This document shows, one piece after another, positions 45,031 to 54,331 of a stretch of DNA of 64,000 nt (position 1 is the first letter of the stretch; the number at the start of each line of letters is the position of its first letter). A program made the translations under genes and the position numbers. The notes beneath the pieces were generated by a model, which ran no database searches, had not been told where the DNA came from, and worked only from the letters and a program-made list of their open reading frames with translations. The DNA comes from Actinomycetes bacterium (GTDB lineage Bacteria > Actinomycetota > Actinomycetes > Actinomycetales > Dermatophilaceae): assembly GCA_029778715.1 (NCBI GenBank), contig JAKOPT010000029.1, positions 58,348 through 122,347 of the forward strand. Direction: 5' to 3'.

Positions 45031-45906
45031 ATGGCCACGCTCACCGAATGGGTCGCCGGAGCGCGCCCCCGCACCTTGCCCGCCGCGCTCGCTCCGGTGC
45101 TCGTCGGCACCGGTGCCGCCGCGCTCGCCGGGCATGTCGTCATCGCGTATGCCGTGCTCGCCCTCGTCATCGCCCTCGCCCTGCAGGTCGGGGTCAACTA
45201 CGCCAACGACTACTCCGACGGCATCCGCGGCACCGACGCCGATCGGGTGGGGCCGGTACGCCTCGTCGGGCAGGGGCTGGCCCAGCCCGCCAACGTCAAA
45301 CTGGCCGCCTTCGCCTGCTTCGGGCTCGCCGGCCTGGCCGGGTTGGCGCTCGTCGGCTTGTCCGGCGCCTGGCTGCTGCTGCCAGTCGGGTTACTGTCGA
45401 TCTGGGCCGCCTGGGGGTACACCGGCGGCGAACGACCCTACGGGTATGCCGGCCTCGGCGAACTCTTCGTCTTCGTCTTCTTCGGGCTGGTGGCCACGCT
45501 CGGCACGCAGTATGCCCAGGTGCTCCGGCTCAGCTGGTTCGGCCTGCTCGGTGCCGTCGGGGTCGGGGCGATCGCCATGGCGATCCTCGTCGCCAACAAC
45601 GTGCGCGACATCCCCTCCGACACGGTGAGCGGCAAACGTACCCTCGCGGTGCGGCTCGGCGATCGGTGGACCCGCCGGCTGTGGTTGGGGTTGGTCCTCG
45701 TCAGTGCGCTCGCCTGCGGTGGAATGTGGCCGTTCGCGCCGTGGGCGCTGCTCGGTCTGTTGGCGTTGCCCCTTTCCTGGCGTGGGGCGCGCGCCGTGCT
45801 CGGTGGGGCGCACGGGCGTGACTTGGTGCCCGCCATCGCCTCGACGGGGCTTTACGAGATCGGGTATGCCGCGCTCGTCACCGTGGGCGCCTTTCTCTCC
45901 CGCTGA
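45031..45906 (+). CDS. menA: 1,4-dihydroxy-2-naphthoate polyprenyltransferase
   Basis: 291 residues, UbiA superfamily with about nine helices. The Asp-rich prenyl diphosphate/Mg site is NYANDYSDGIRGTDADR, and the second one is NNVRDIPSDTVSGKRT. It joins the polyprenyl chain (from GrcC) to the naphthoate ring in the membrane. The ATG is preceded by CTAGGACC. Confidence 0.95.
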   Translation: MATLTEWVAGARPRTLPAALAPVLVGTGAAALAGHVVIAYAVLALVIALALQVGVNYANDYSDGIRGTDADRVGPVRLVGQGLAQPANVKLAAFACFGLAGLAGLALVGLSGAWLLLPVGLLSIWAAWGYTGGERPYGYAGLGELFVFVFFGLVATLGTQYAQVLRLSWFGLLGAVGVGAIAMAILVANNVRDIPSDTVSGKRTLAVRLGDRWTRRLWLGLVLVSALACGGMWPFAPWALLGLLALPLSWRGARAVLGGAHGRDLVPAIASTGLYEIGYAALVTVGAFLSR

Positions 45907-45928
45907 CGAGCCCTCCCGCCGCCCTCGG

Positions 45929-46032
45929 TCACCAATCGACCAATAGGTGGGTTATGCACGGCGGACACGACCCCCGGGCAGCGCGTGCCAGTGGCAGCGC
46001 CTGTCAACAATCGACCAATAGGTGGGTTATGA
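45929..46032. repeat. two copies of the 30-bp palindromic element in the menA-DUF4229 gap
   Basis: Copies at 45929-45958 and 46003-46032 carry CAATCGACCAATAGGTGG, as in menD, but their right arms read GTTATGCA and GTTATGAA instead of ATTGTTGA, so the palindrome has decayed. They lie in the 193-base gap between convergent genes, which otherwise holds nothing recognisable. Confidence 0.85.
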
Positions 46033-46099
46033 ACGGGGGACACGCCGCCGGGCAGGCCGTCAGCGGAAGGCCGGGACCGCGCGCCAGCGGAACAGCGGG

Positions 46100-46378
46100 T
46101 CAGCGGAACGCGTCGGCCGCGGTGTCTTCGGCGTCCTCGACTGCCTCGTCGCTGTGGACGTGCTGCTTGCGTTCGGCCCGGTGCTGCAGCTTCTCGGCGA
46201 TCTCCTCGCTGTACTTCTGCCGGAACGGGCGCAGCGCAAAGAACGAAATGATCATCGAACTCAACGCGGCGGCCAGCACGAGCGGAATGAGGTTGTCGCG
46301 CCCGCGCAGCCCGACGAGCCAGAAGACCATGAGGCAGCCGAAGAAGACGAGCGTGCGCAGCAGGGTGTAGCGAAGCAT
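46100..46378 (-). CDS. DUF4229 membrane protein
   Basis: 92 residues: two helices (TLVFFGCLMVFWLVGL and LIPLVLAAALSSMIISFFAL), then a charged coiled tail with ARKQ/HSDE-like acidic residues. Matches the small DUF4229 proteins that follow cytochrome c genes in actinobacteria. ATG 46378 shares a base with the ccsB stop (TGATG), so it belongs to the ccs operon. Function unknown. Confidence 0.75.
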   Translation of the reverse strand: MLRYTLLRTLVFFGCLMVFWLVGLRGRDNLIPLVLAAALSSMIISFFALRPFRQKYSEEIAEKLQHRAERKQHVHSDEAVEDAEDTAADAFR

Positions 46379-47490
46379 CAGCGACCCAGTCCCGAGTATG
46401 AGTGTTGACCGACGAAGAAGAAGTTGACCACCGTGTAGTTGATGATCAGGCAGGCGAACCCGGCGAGCGCGATCAAGGTCGCGTTCTGCCGTCGCCAGCC
46501 GCTCGTCACCCGGGCGTGGAGGTATGCCGCATAGGCGACCCAGATGACGAAGGACCAGACCTCCTTGGGGTCCCAATTCCAGTAGGAACCCCACGCCTGA
46601 CGGGCCCAGATCGCCCCCACGATGACGGTGAAGGTCCACAGCGGGAACGCCATGATGTGGACCGTGTACGACAGGTGCTCGAGTTGCCGAGCCCCCGGCA
46701 GCCTGTTCATGAAGGACCGCGTGCCCGCGGTTTCGACCCGGTCCTGCCACAGGTAGAGCACGCTGAGCGCGGCCCCGATCCCGAACAGCGCCGTGGAGAT
46801 GACGGCGATGGAGACGTGGATGACGAGCCAGTAGCTCTTGAGCGAGGGCATGAGTTCGGCGGCGTCGACGTACCACACCGAGATCGCGAGCATGAGCGTG
46901 CCGAGCACCGGCGCGACGACGAACACCCCGAGCCAGCGCAGATCGCGCCGGAACGACCAGGCGACGTAGGCGAGCATGGCGACCATCGAGCCCGAGATGG
47001 CGAACTCGAACATGTTGCCCAGGGGCGCCCGATGCACTTCGAGCGCACGCAGCAGCACGGCCACCGTGAGCAGCACGGTGCCGAGCAGGGTCAACGACCA
47101 GCCGATACCGGCCGCCTTGCGGGCCCGCACGGGCACTCCGATGTCGATGGCCCGCCCGGACGGGGCACTGTCCCCCGCGCCGGCCTTTCCGCCGACAGCA
47201 CCGATAGCGCCCGGTATGCCGACCGAGGCCGACGGCATACCGTCACTGGCCACGGCGTCGGGAGCGGACGGCATACCGACTCCGCCGGCCGCAACGCCCG
47301 ACCCGACCCCGGCGCCGACCAACTCGCGATCCTCGGCGACCGCGCTCTCGCGGGCGGACTCTCGGGCCGCCGAGCGCGCTGGGACCAGCCCGGCGAGGTA
47401 GGCGGTGTAGCCGAGCAGCGCCAAGGCGAGTACAGCCATCGCGCTGTAGAGGCTCCACATGGACAGTTGGGCCAATGTCAGGTCGCTCAT
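46378..47490 (-). CDS. ccsB: System II cytochrome c biogenesis protein CcsB
   Basis: 370 residues. The WWD-type heme-handling loop is seen as WGSYWNWDPKEVWSFVIW, with HVSIAVISTALF and HIMAFPLWTFTVIVG supplying heme-ligand histidines. With ResB it moves heme out and attaches it to apocytochrome c. Residues about 40-110 form an extra linker that holds three CGGCATAC/GTATGCCG octamers reading Gly-Met/Ile-Pro. ATG 47490 overlaps the resB stop. Confidence 0.93.
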   Translation of the reverse strand: MSDLTLAQLSMWSLYSAMAVLALALLGYTAYLAGLVPARSAARESARESAVAEDRELVGAGVGSGVAAGGVGMPSAPDAVASDGMPSASVGIPGAIGAVGGKAGAGDSAPSGRAIDIGVPVRARKAAGIGWSLTLLGTVLLTVAVLLRALEVHRAPLGNMFEFAISGSMVAMLAYVAWSFRRDLRWLGVFVVAPVLGTLMLAISVWYVDAAELMPSLKSYWLVIHVSIAVISTALFGIGAALSVLYLWQDRVETAGTRSFMNRLPGARQLEHLSYTVHIMAFPLWTFTVIVGAIWARQAWGSYWNWDPKEVWSFVIWVAYAAYLHARVTSGWRRQNATLIALAGFACLIINYTVVNFFFVGQHSYSGLGR

Positions 47491-49151
47491 CGCGGGTCCT
47501 CCGGTCGGTCGGCGAGCGTGGCCAACTCCTGAGCCATGCCCTCGTCGTCGTCCTTGGCCAGGGCGCCGACACGCACCAGGGTACGCGGCTCACCGTCCGG
47601 CCCGGGCGCCGCCTCGGCGACCCGGACAAACACGCGGCGCCGCCGCACGACGAGGACCGCGATCAAACCGGCGAGCGCGAGCAGCGCCGACCCCAATGTC
47701 AGCGACTTGCCCGGGTCGGTGCGAATCGACAGACCGGCCCACCGCTCGACACCATCGAACGTGATCGACCCGCGCCCACCAGGCAGTTGGTAGGTCTCCC
47801 CGACGGCCAGCCACAGGCGCAGCGCATCCTTCCCGTCCTCGGCCTGGACCTGCGTCATCGCCGTGGTGTCGAGGGCGTAGACCGACTGGGGCGCGCCCCG
47901 GGGAAACAACTCGCCCTCGAAGACGGTGAGCGCCAACCGCGGGTCCAGCGGCTGCGGGAACATCGACACCGGCCCGTGCGCGGTGACCTTGCCCGTCGGG
48001 AGGAACAGGCCCGCGAAGCCGAGTTGCTTGGGTGCGGCACCGGCGACCTTGACCGCCCCGACCGACTTGTAGTTGTTGTCCTGGGCGAGGAACGGCGTGG
48101 CGTCGGAGTAGAGGACGTGGCCGGCCGCGTCGCGCACGGTGATCTTGGGGGCGTAGCCGTTGCCGAGGAGGAAGACCGTGCCGTCCCCGGTTTCGAGGGG
48201 ATGGTTGACCTTGATCGTCTCGTGCTGCACCGCGCCGCCGGCCGTGGGAGCGAAATCGACCGATGCCGTGAAGTCGCGCGGCATCCCCAACTGGTTGCCC
48301 GCGGCGACGTCCTCGTTGAATTGGGCGTCGAGTTTGGTCAGCGTCAGGGTGTAGGGCGCGAGCCGGCTCGGGTCGACGTTCGGGCCCGGGCTGAAGGTGT
48401 CGTAGCGCGAGAGGGTGTTGGCGAAGGTCTTGCCGACCGGGAGGATGACGTCGCCCTTCCAGCCCCACAGGTGCCCGATGCCGACCCCGACGATGACCCC
48501 GATGAGGGCGAGGTGGAAGACGATGTTGCCGGTTTCCTTGAGGTAACCCTTCTCCGCCGAGAGGGTGCCGTCCTCGTGGCTGACGACGCGGTAGTGGGCT
48601 TTGCGCAGCCGGGCTCGCCACTGCTCGAGGACCTCGCCGGCGGTCGCGTCGACGGTCTCGACGTGTGCGGAGGCGAGGCGTTCGGGGTTTTTCGGGGGCC
48701 TCGGGGGCGGGGTGCGCAGCGCCCGCCAGTGCTGAGCCGCGCGGGGCAGGACACAGCCGACAAGGGAGATGAAGAGGAGCAGGTAGATCGCGGCGAACCA
48801 CGGCGAGGCGTAGACCTCGAAGAAGCCCAGTTTGTCGAGGATCGGGCCGGCCGTCGGGTGGTCGGTGATCCACTGGGTCGTACGGGTGGGGTCGATGGAG
48901 CGCTGCGGGAAGGTCGAGCCGGGCAGGGCCGCGACGGCGAGCATGAGGAGGAGGAAGAGCGCCGAGCGCATGCTCGTCAGTTGCCGCCACGTCCAGCGCA
49001 GCCACCCGATGGGGCCAAGCCGGGGCAGCCGCGGCGCGTCGGTTCCGTCGGCCGCGTCGGCGTCAAAGGGATCGGTTGCGATGTCGGCCGCCGGTTCGTC
49101 CGGTATGCCGTCCGCATCCCGTATGCCGTCCGCGCTCGGTTTGGCCGTCAC
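47487..49151 (-). CDS. resB: System II cytochrome c biogenesis protein ResB (Ccs1)
   Basis: 554 residues. Three N-terminal helices (about 65-210), a large periplasmic domain and one more helix near 505 (GSALLALAGLIAVLVV). LRSALFLLLMLAVAALPGSTFPQ and KGYLKETGNIVFHLALIGVIVG are family segments, the latter with the heme His. GTG 49151 overlaps the ccdA stop (GTGA). The N-terminal 45 residues are Asp/Ala-rich and contain two GTATGCCG copies. Confidence 0.92.
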   Translation of the reverse strand: MTAKPSADGIRDADGIPDEPAADIATDPFDADAADGTDAPRLPRLGPIGWLRWTWRQLTSMRSALFLLLMLAVAALPGSTFPQRSIDPTRTTQWITDHPTAGPILDKLGFFEVYASPWFAAIYLLLFISLVGCVLPRAAQHWRALRTPPPRPPKNPERLASAHVETVDATAGEVLEQWRARLRKAHYRVVSHEDGTLSAEKGYLKETGNIVFHLALIGVIVGVGIGHLWGWKGDVILPVGKTFANTLSRYDTFSPGPNVDPSRLAPYTLTLTKLDAQFNEDVAAGNQLGMPRDFTASVDFAPTAGGAVQHETIKVNHPLETGDGTVFLLGNGYAPKITVRDAAGHVLYSDATPFLAQDNNYKSVGAVKVAGAAPKQLGFAGLFLPTGKVTAHGPVSMFPQPLDPRLALTVFEGELFPRGAPQSVYALDTTAMTQVQAEDGKDALRLWLAVGETYQLPGGRGSITFDGVERWAGLSIRTDPGKSLTLGSALLALAGLIAVLVVRRRRVFVRVAEAAPGPDGEPRTLVRVGALAKDDDEGMAQELATLADRPEDPR

Positions 49152-50020
49152 AAGGGCACCTCGAATCCGTTGCTGAGTTCGGTCTGCAGCCAGGTGACCA
49201 GGCTCATCCAGAGCCCGGTGACGAGGAGCAGACCGATGAGGATGAGCATGAGCCCCCCGAACATCTGGACCGCCCGGCGATGCCGCCCCAGCCACCGCTG
49301 CACCGGCGCGAACCGTTCGACGGCCACGGCGGCGAGCAGGAACGGCATACCCAATCCCAGGCAGTAGGCCGCGGCGAGCACCGCGGCCCGCGCCGGACTG
49401 GGGCTGTCGGTGGCGGTCGCCACAATGATGACGGCACCGAGCGTCGGGCCCAGACAAGGGCTCCAGCCGAGGGCGAAGACCCCACCGAGGAGGGGAGCGC
49501 CGAGCAGACCCGCGCGCGGGCGCCAATGCAACCGTGCTTCGGCCTGGGTCCCCAGCCGGGCACCCGCGCCGATGAAGACGAGCCCGAGGAGGATGACGAT
49601 GACCCCGCCGATTCGCGTGAGCAGCACCCGGTGCTGCGCCAGGGCCAGCCCGGCCGCGCTCGACACGAACAGGGTGAGCACGATGAAGACGGCGCTGAAA
49701 CCGGCGACGAAGAGCGCGGCACCCGTGACGAGGCGACCGCGGGAACGGTCCGCGAGGGCTTCTCCAGAGAGTCCGGTGACGTAGCCGAGGTAGCCGGGCA
49801 CGAGCGGCAGCACGCATGGGCTGGCGAAGGACACGAGTCCGGCGAGGGCGGCGAGGGCCAGGGCGAGCGGAAGGGCGCCGTCCGTGATCGTGGTGCCGGG
49901 GCCTTGGGCCAGGGCCAGCGCTGGCAGATCGGTGACCGCCTGGGTCCCGCCGTGGTTGGCTGCCTGGGTCAGTGCGTGGCTGACCGCCTGGGTCACCCAG
50001 GGCACCGCGGCGAGTGTCAC
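49148..50020 (-). CDS. ccdA: cytochrome c biogenesis protein CcdA
   Basis: 290 residues, six-helix thiol-disulfide transporter. The paired membrane cysteines are in SFASPCVLPLVPGYL and GWSPCLGPTLG. It carries electrons from cytosolic thioredoxin to the ResA-like protein outside. GTG 50020 overlaps the resA stop (GTGA). Confidence 0.93.
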   Translation of the reverse strand: MTLAAVPWVTQAVSHALTQAANHGGTQAVTDLPALALAQGPGTTITDGALPLALALAALAGLVSFASPCVLPLVPGYLGYVTGLSGEALADRSRGRLVTGAALFVAGFSAVFIVLTLFVSSAAGLALAQHRVLLTRIGGVIVILLGLVFIGAGARLGTQAEARLHWRPRAGLLGAPLLGGVFALGWSPCLGPTLGAVIIVATATDSPSPARAAVLAAAYCLGLGMPFLLAAVAVERFAPVQRWLGRHRRAVQMFGGLMLILIGLLLVTGLWMSLVTWLQTELSNGFEVPL

Positions 50021-50637
50021 TTCGACGCCAGGACGTCGTCCACGAGCCCGGTCAGCGTCGCCTCCGTCACCGGGCCGCTCACGCGAGCCGCGATCCGGCC
50101 TTGTTGGTCGAGCACGAGGGTGGTCGGCTGCGTGGTTGCCTTGCCCTGCAGTTTGAGGATGAGCACCCCGGACTCGTCGGTCAGGCTCGGGTAGGTCACG
50201 CCGACGGACTTGGCGAACGCCGCTCCCCGCGCGGGGTCTTCGCGGAAGTTGATGCCGACGAACTGCACCGACTTGCCCGCGGTCTGGATGGTCTTCCACG
50301 CCGCTTGGAGGTGCGGCGCTTCGGCAACGCATGGGCCACACCAGGACGCCCACACGTTGACGACGACGACCGTTTTGCCGTCGCTCGGCATGCTCCACGT
50401 TGACCCGTCAACGGTTGGACCGGAGAGGACAACGGGTTCCTTGCGGCTGCCCGGCGCGATCGTCTCGATGCTCCCGTCACCGGAGACGTAGCCCTTCTGA
50501 TCTCCCTTGTTCGCCTGGGCAGCAATCGAGTTCGGGTCAGTTGAGCAGCCGGCCCCGAGCGCGACGAGACCGGCGAGCGCGAGGGCGCTCACGGCATACC
50601 GGAGCCGGGACCGCGCCGGAGCGGACGTGGCGCGCAT
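50017..50637 (-). CDS. resA: ResA-like thioredoxin lipoprotein
   Basis: 206 residues with a lipoprotein signal (SALALAGLVALGAGC, lipid-modified Cys about 31) and a redox CxxC in NVWASWCGPCVAEAP. FREDPARGAAFAKSVGVTYP is the ResA/TlpA-type middle. It keeps apocytochrome c cysteines reduced for heme attachment. The start joins the upstream phosphatase stop (TGATG). Confidence 0.9.
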   Translation of the reverse strand: MRATSAPARSRLRYAVSALALAGLVALGAGCSTDPNSIAAQANKGDQKGYVSGDGSIETIAPGSRKEPVVLSGPTVDGSTWSMPSDGKTVVVVNVWASWCGPCVAEAPHLQAAWKTIQTAGKSVQFVGINFREDPARGAAFAKSVGVTYPSLTDESGVLILKLQGKATTQPTTLVLDQQGRIAARVSGPVTEATLTGLVDDVLASK

Positions 50638-51296
50638 CAGGCCCCCGCTCCGGGCTGGGCCTGCGACAGGAGCGAGGCGGCGGGTTCGCTGTAGGCGAGC
50701 GAGAGCAGGTCGTCGCCGACGAAGGTGAGCGAGGTAAGGGAGGCGAGGGAGCATTCGCGGCGCCGCGGGTCGTGGATGAAGCGGCGGCCTTCGAGGGCGC
50801 GGCGCACCGCCCAGATCGGGGCTTGGTGCGAGACGATGACGGCTTCGTGACCGCGGGCCGCGTCGCGGGCGTCGGCGATGGCGCTGCGCATCCGGGCGGC
50901 CAGGTCGGCATACGGTTCGCCCCAACTGGGGCGGAACGGGTTCCACGCCTGCCGGAGCAACCGCGGGTGTTTGAACAGGTTGGCGCCGCCGGCAACCTCG
51001 AGCCCCTCGAAAAGGTTGGTCGCCTCGATGGCCCGTTCGTCGATGCTCACTTGCAGGCCGTGCATCTCGGCGACCGGGGCGGCGGTTTCGCGGGCCCGCT
51101 CCAGCGGGCTGGACACGACGTGCGTGATGTCGTGATCGGCGAGATGGGTCGCGGCGAGCAGCGCCATCTGGCGACCGAGCGCGGAAAGGTGGTAACCGGA
51201 GAGGCGCCCGTAGAGGATGCGCTGCGGGTTGTGGACCTCTCCGTGGCGGAGCAGGTGCACGACCGTGCGCGGCGCGGGGCCTCCCGGGTCACTCAT
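50637..51296 (-). CDS. histidine phosphatase (phosphoglycerate mutase-like) family protein
   Basis: 219 residues. HLLRHGEVHNPQ carries the catalytic RHG, SSPLERARETAAP the second Arg, and IVSHQAPIWAVRRAL the catalytic His. Broad family; the substrate is unknown. It precedes the ccs genes in many actinobacteria. GACAAT lies 6 nt before ATG 51296, consistent with a leaderless message that would start the ccs operon. Confidence 0.85.
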   Translation of the reverse strand: MSDPGGPAPRTVVHLLRHGEVHNPQRILYGRLSGYHLSALGRQMALLAATHLADHDITHVVSSPLERARETAAPVAEMHGLQVSIDERAIEATNLFEGLEVAGGANLFKHPRLLRQAWNPFRPSWGEPYADLAARMRSAIADARDAARGHEAVIVSHQAPIWAVRRALEGRRFIHDPRRRECSLASLTSLTFVGDDLLSLAYSEPAASLLSQAQPGAGA

Positions 51297-51340
51297 GGGG
51301 GGATTGTCGCAAAGGATTCTGTATGCCGTGTGCTCACCTG

Positions 51341-51441
51341 CCGCTCCCACCTCACCGGTCCCCCTTTTCCCGCCTGAACCGTCCCACGTCCTCTTCGCAC
51401 CCCGAATGTCCCTGTGCGAAGCGCTCCTTTCCCACCTGAAG
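51341..51441. repeat. dispersed 99-bp repeat, copy 2
   Basis: Same block order and orientation as at 21423-21521 (TTTCCCGCCTGAAC, ACGTCCTCTTCGCACCCC, TTTCCCACCTGAAG). It is upstream of the histidine phosphatase gene, in a 266-base gap that also holds one GTATGCCG octamer and little else. Confidence 0.75.
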
Positions 51442-51562
51442 CCTGGCCCAGCGGGGTAACAAATCGCCGCGGGCCCCCAACTACCGCGCGCAGGATGACC
51501 CAGTGGGTCCGATCCCCGCCGGGCACCTTGCCCGGCCTGCACCCAACCCACGTCCGCTCCGG

Positions 51563-52795
51563 TCAGGGCAGCGACGTGCGCCAGATCGTCGCTCCCGACG
51601 ACTCCCCGGTGGCGACGTAGATGTGCTGTCCCCACACCGTGACGGCGGATGGCGACGCCGGCGGACCGGCCGACACCGCCGTCGAATCCACTCCGACGCG
51701 AACGATCTCGCTCCCTGCTCGGTCCGAGCTTGCCAGCACCACAACACCCCGCTCCTGCACCACGACGGGCGTCACCAGGTGTTCGCCGAGCACGGGTCGC
51801 GAGGGCAACTGCGCCGACCGGACCTCGGGCCTCCCGCTGCGCGTCGACACCCACCAGCCGGACAAGGTGGGAGCACCGGCCGGGTTGCCAGCGGTTCCGA
51901 CGACGAGGCAGGTCGACCCGTCGCAGGCCAACCGATTGGCTTGTCCTTGCCCGGACCCCCCTCCCGGGCCGACTGGGAGGTCGAGGCGCTGCCACGGACC
52001 ATCGAGTCTGGCCGCCCACCACAGCGCCGGGTGCGACGACACGCCATGGCTGAGGTCGGCATACCAGCCCACAATGAGGATCATCTCGGGGGTGGCGGCC
52101 GCCGCCTGTGCTTCGGGAAGGAACGTCGCGGTGTGCGCAAGCGGGGTGTCGAGCGTGCGCTGCCGTTGCCACCGGTCGCCCTCCGAGCGCCAGAGCATGA
52201 TGTCGTTGCCGACGCCGGTGCTGGCCCAACTCCCCACGACCAGGTCGGTGCCCGGGTCGGACGCCGCCGCGCCCGCCGTCGCGCCCGCCGCCGTGGGTAT
52301 CACGGCCACGAGGCCCCCGGCATCCTCGCCGCCGAATGTCTCGAAGGGTTGGGGTTCGTTCGTCACGCCCCCACCGAGCGTGCCGCGCCAGATCGTCCAG
52401 CGGGTGTTGGCGTGGGCACCCCCGGGCGCGCCGCCGAGGGCGATCACCCGATCCCCCGAAACGGCGACGCCGGCCCAGCGAGCGGACGCGGCATACCCAC
52501 CCTCCGGGAAGTGCAGCGGCAGCGCCGACGTCGTGCCGTCGCCAGCGAGCAGGAGCAAACTCGGGCGCACTGGGGCGTTCTCGTCGTAGGCACCGACGAG
52601 GACGCCACGCGCAGTCGCGGCGAGGGCCCGGACCTCGCGGTGCGGCCAGGATTGGACCCGTGCCCAGTCACCGCTTGTCGGCGCCGGGCTGCTGCACGCC
52701 GCGCTGGCGAGCACCACCCCGGCGAGAACGCTCCAGACCCTGCCTGCCACGCGAGGACCATCGTGGCGTCGTCTCGCCGAACGCGAGAAAGCCAT
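51563..52795 (-). CDS. putative beta-propeller lipoprotein, function unknown
   Basis: 410 residues with a lipoprotein signal (VLAGVVLASAAC). The mature part is a run of blade-like segments (WSVLAG-independent: GVLVGAYDENAP, GDRVIALGGAPGG, DLVVGSWAS, MILIVGWYAD, CLVVGTAGNP, GVVVLASSD, HIYVATGES), suggesting a beta-propeller made of about seven blades. No catalytic motif is recognised. It begins 19 bp after hemL on the same strand and may be read with it. A TAG-free short gap and no separate promoter were found. Confidence 0.65.
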   Translation of the reverse strand: MAFSRSARRRHDGPRVAGRVWSVLAGVVLASAACSSPAPTSGDWARVQSWPHREVRALAATARGVLVGAYDENAPVRPSLLLLAGDGTTSALPLHFPEGGYAASARWAGVAVSGDRVIALGGAPGGAHANTRWTIWRGTLGGGVTNEPQPFETFGGEDAGGLVAVIPTAAGATAGAAASDPGTDLVVGSWASTGVGNDIMLWRSEGDRWQRQRTLDTPLAHTATFLPEAQAAAATPEMILIVGWYADLSHGVSSHPALWWAARLDGPWQRLDLPVGPGGGSGQGQANRLACDGSTCLVVGTAGNPAGAPTLSGWWVSTRSGRPEVRSAQLPSRPVLGEHLVTPVVVQERGVVVLASSDRAGSEIVRVGVDSTAVSAGPPASPSAVTVWGQHIYVATGESSGATIWRTSLP

Positions 52796-52814
52796 TGCGG
52801 CGGCCCCTTCCGCC

Positions 52815-54269
52815 CTAGCCGCCGACAGCGGCGGCGCGGGCGGCCGCCGGCAGCGCCTCGAGAATGACGCTGAGTGCCTCCTCGTCCAGCGCCCCCGACA
52901 CGAACCACGTCTCGAACGCACTCGGCGGCAGATGCACCCCGCTCCTCAGCAACGCGTGGAAGAACCGCCCGAACGCCGCAGTGTCCTGATCGCGCGCATC
53001 GTCATACGTGAGCACCGGCGCCTCGCGGAAGAAGATCGAGAACATCGACCCCGCCCACTGGACCCGGTGCGCGACCCCCTCGGCACGCAGCGCCGCCGAG
53101 GCCGCCGACGCGATCGTCGTCGCGCTCTCGTGCAGCCGCGCATACAAGTCGGGGGTACACCCGCGCAGCGTCGCCAGCCCGGCCGCCGCGGCCACCGGGT
53201 TCCCCGACAAGGTACCGGCCTGGTACACCGGCCCCTCGGGGGCAAGACACGCCATGATGTCCGCGCGCCCACCGAAGGCCGCCGCCGGGAATCCGCCCCC
53301 CATGACCTTGCCGAAGGTGAAGAGGTCCGGCGCCCCTGCATCGACCGCCCCGGAGTCCGGCGCCACTACCCCCGGCGCCACGGCACCCGACCCCACGGCC
53401 CCCGGGTCCGCGGCATACGGGCCCTCCAACCCGTACCACCCGGCCGGCGAACACCGGAACCCCGTCATGACCTCGTCGCTGATGAGCAACGCCCCGTGCG
53501 CCGAACACAGCGCACGCACCCCGGCGGTGAAGCCGGGCACCGGCGGGACGACCCCCATGTTGCCCGGCGCCGCCTCGGTGATGACCGCGGCGATCCGGTC
53601 CCCGACCCGCGCGAAGACCGTCGCGAGCGCCTCAAGGTCGTTGTAGGGCACCACGATCGTCTCGGCCGTCATCTCCGCCGGTATGCCGGCCGAGTCCGGC
53701 AGCGCGAACGTCGCCACCCCCGACCCGGCCGCGGCGAGGAGGGCATCGACGTGCCCGTGGTAGCACCCGGCGAACTTGACGATGATGCTGCGGCCGGTGA
53801 AACCGCGGGCCAGCCGGATCGCCGACATCGTCGCCTCGGTGCCGCTGGAGACCAGGCGCACCTGCTCGACGGGAGCCACCCGGGTGACGATTTCCTCGGC
53901 GAGGAGCACCTCGTTCTCGCTCGGCGTGCCGTAGGAGAAGCCGCGCGCCGCCGCCCGCGTCACCGCCTCCACGACGTCCGGGTGGGCGTGGCCGAGGATC
54001 ATCGGCCCCCACGAGCACAGCAGGTCGACGTAGCGACGCCCGTCGACGTCGGTCAGCCACGGCCCAGACGCGGAGGCAATGAACCGCGGTATGCCGCCCA
54101 CGGCCCGGAATGCGCGCACCGGCGAGTTCACCCCGCCCGGGATGACCGCGCGGGCCCGGGACAGCAGGGCTGCCGAGCGCGGCGAGGCAGCGCTTTCGTC
54201 GTGGGCAGCGCTTTCGTCGTCGTGGCCAGCGATGGAGGTGGTCAGGTCAGCGGCGGCACGGTTGGGCAC
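52815..54269 (-). CDS. hemL: glutamate-1-semialdehyde 2,1-aminomutase
   Basis: 484 residues, class III PLP aminotransferase. [21 protein letters not shown] binds the phosphate, [10 protein letters not shown] carries the PLP Asp, and [16 protein letters not shown] the Schiff-base Lys. [13 protein letters not shown] follows. It makes 5-aminolevulinate with HemA. About 30 extra residues near 315-340 ([15 protein letters not shown] and so on) form a low-complexity insert. GTG 54269 is 7 nt from TACACT (54277-54282), which abuts a copy of the 30-bp palindrome. Confidence 0.93.
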   Translation of the reverse strand: MPNRAAADLTTSIAGHDDESAAHDESAASPRSAALLSRARAVIPGGVNSPVRAFRAVGGIPRFIASASGPWLTDVDGRRYVDLLCSWGPMILGHAHPDVVEAVTRAAARGFSYGTPSENEVLLAEEIVTRVAPVEQVRLVSSGTEATMSAIRLARGFTGRSIIVKFAGCYHGHVDALLAAAGSGVATFALPDSAGIPAEMTAETIVVPYNDLEALATVFARVGDRIAAVITEAAPGNMGVVPPVPGFTAGVRALCSAHGALLISDEVMTGFRCSPAGWYGLEGPYAADPGAVGSGAVAPGVVAPDSGAVDAGAPDLFTFGKVMGGGFPAAAFGGRADIMACLAPEGPVYQAGTLSGNPVAAAAGLATLRGCTPDLYARLHESATTIASAASAALRAEGVAHRVQWAGSMFSIFFREAPVLTYDDARDQDTAAFGRFFHALLRSGVHLPPSAFETWFVSGALDEEALSVILEALPAAARAAAVGG

Positions 54270-54276
54270 TCGATCG

Positions 54277-54311
54277 AGTGTAAACAATCCACCTATTGGT
54301 CGATTGTTGAC
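54277..54311. repeat. 30-bp palindromic element abutting the hemL promoter
   Basis: A full copy (54281-54310) with both arms: AAACAATC on the left, CGATTGTTGACA on the right. Read on the minus strand its TTGTTTACACT tail supplies the hemL -10 (TACACT, 54282-54277), which ends 7 nt before the hemL GTG. The element therefore contributes, or flanks, a promoter. Confidence 0.75.
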
Positions 54312-54331
54312 AGCCCAGTGCGGGAGGCGCG

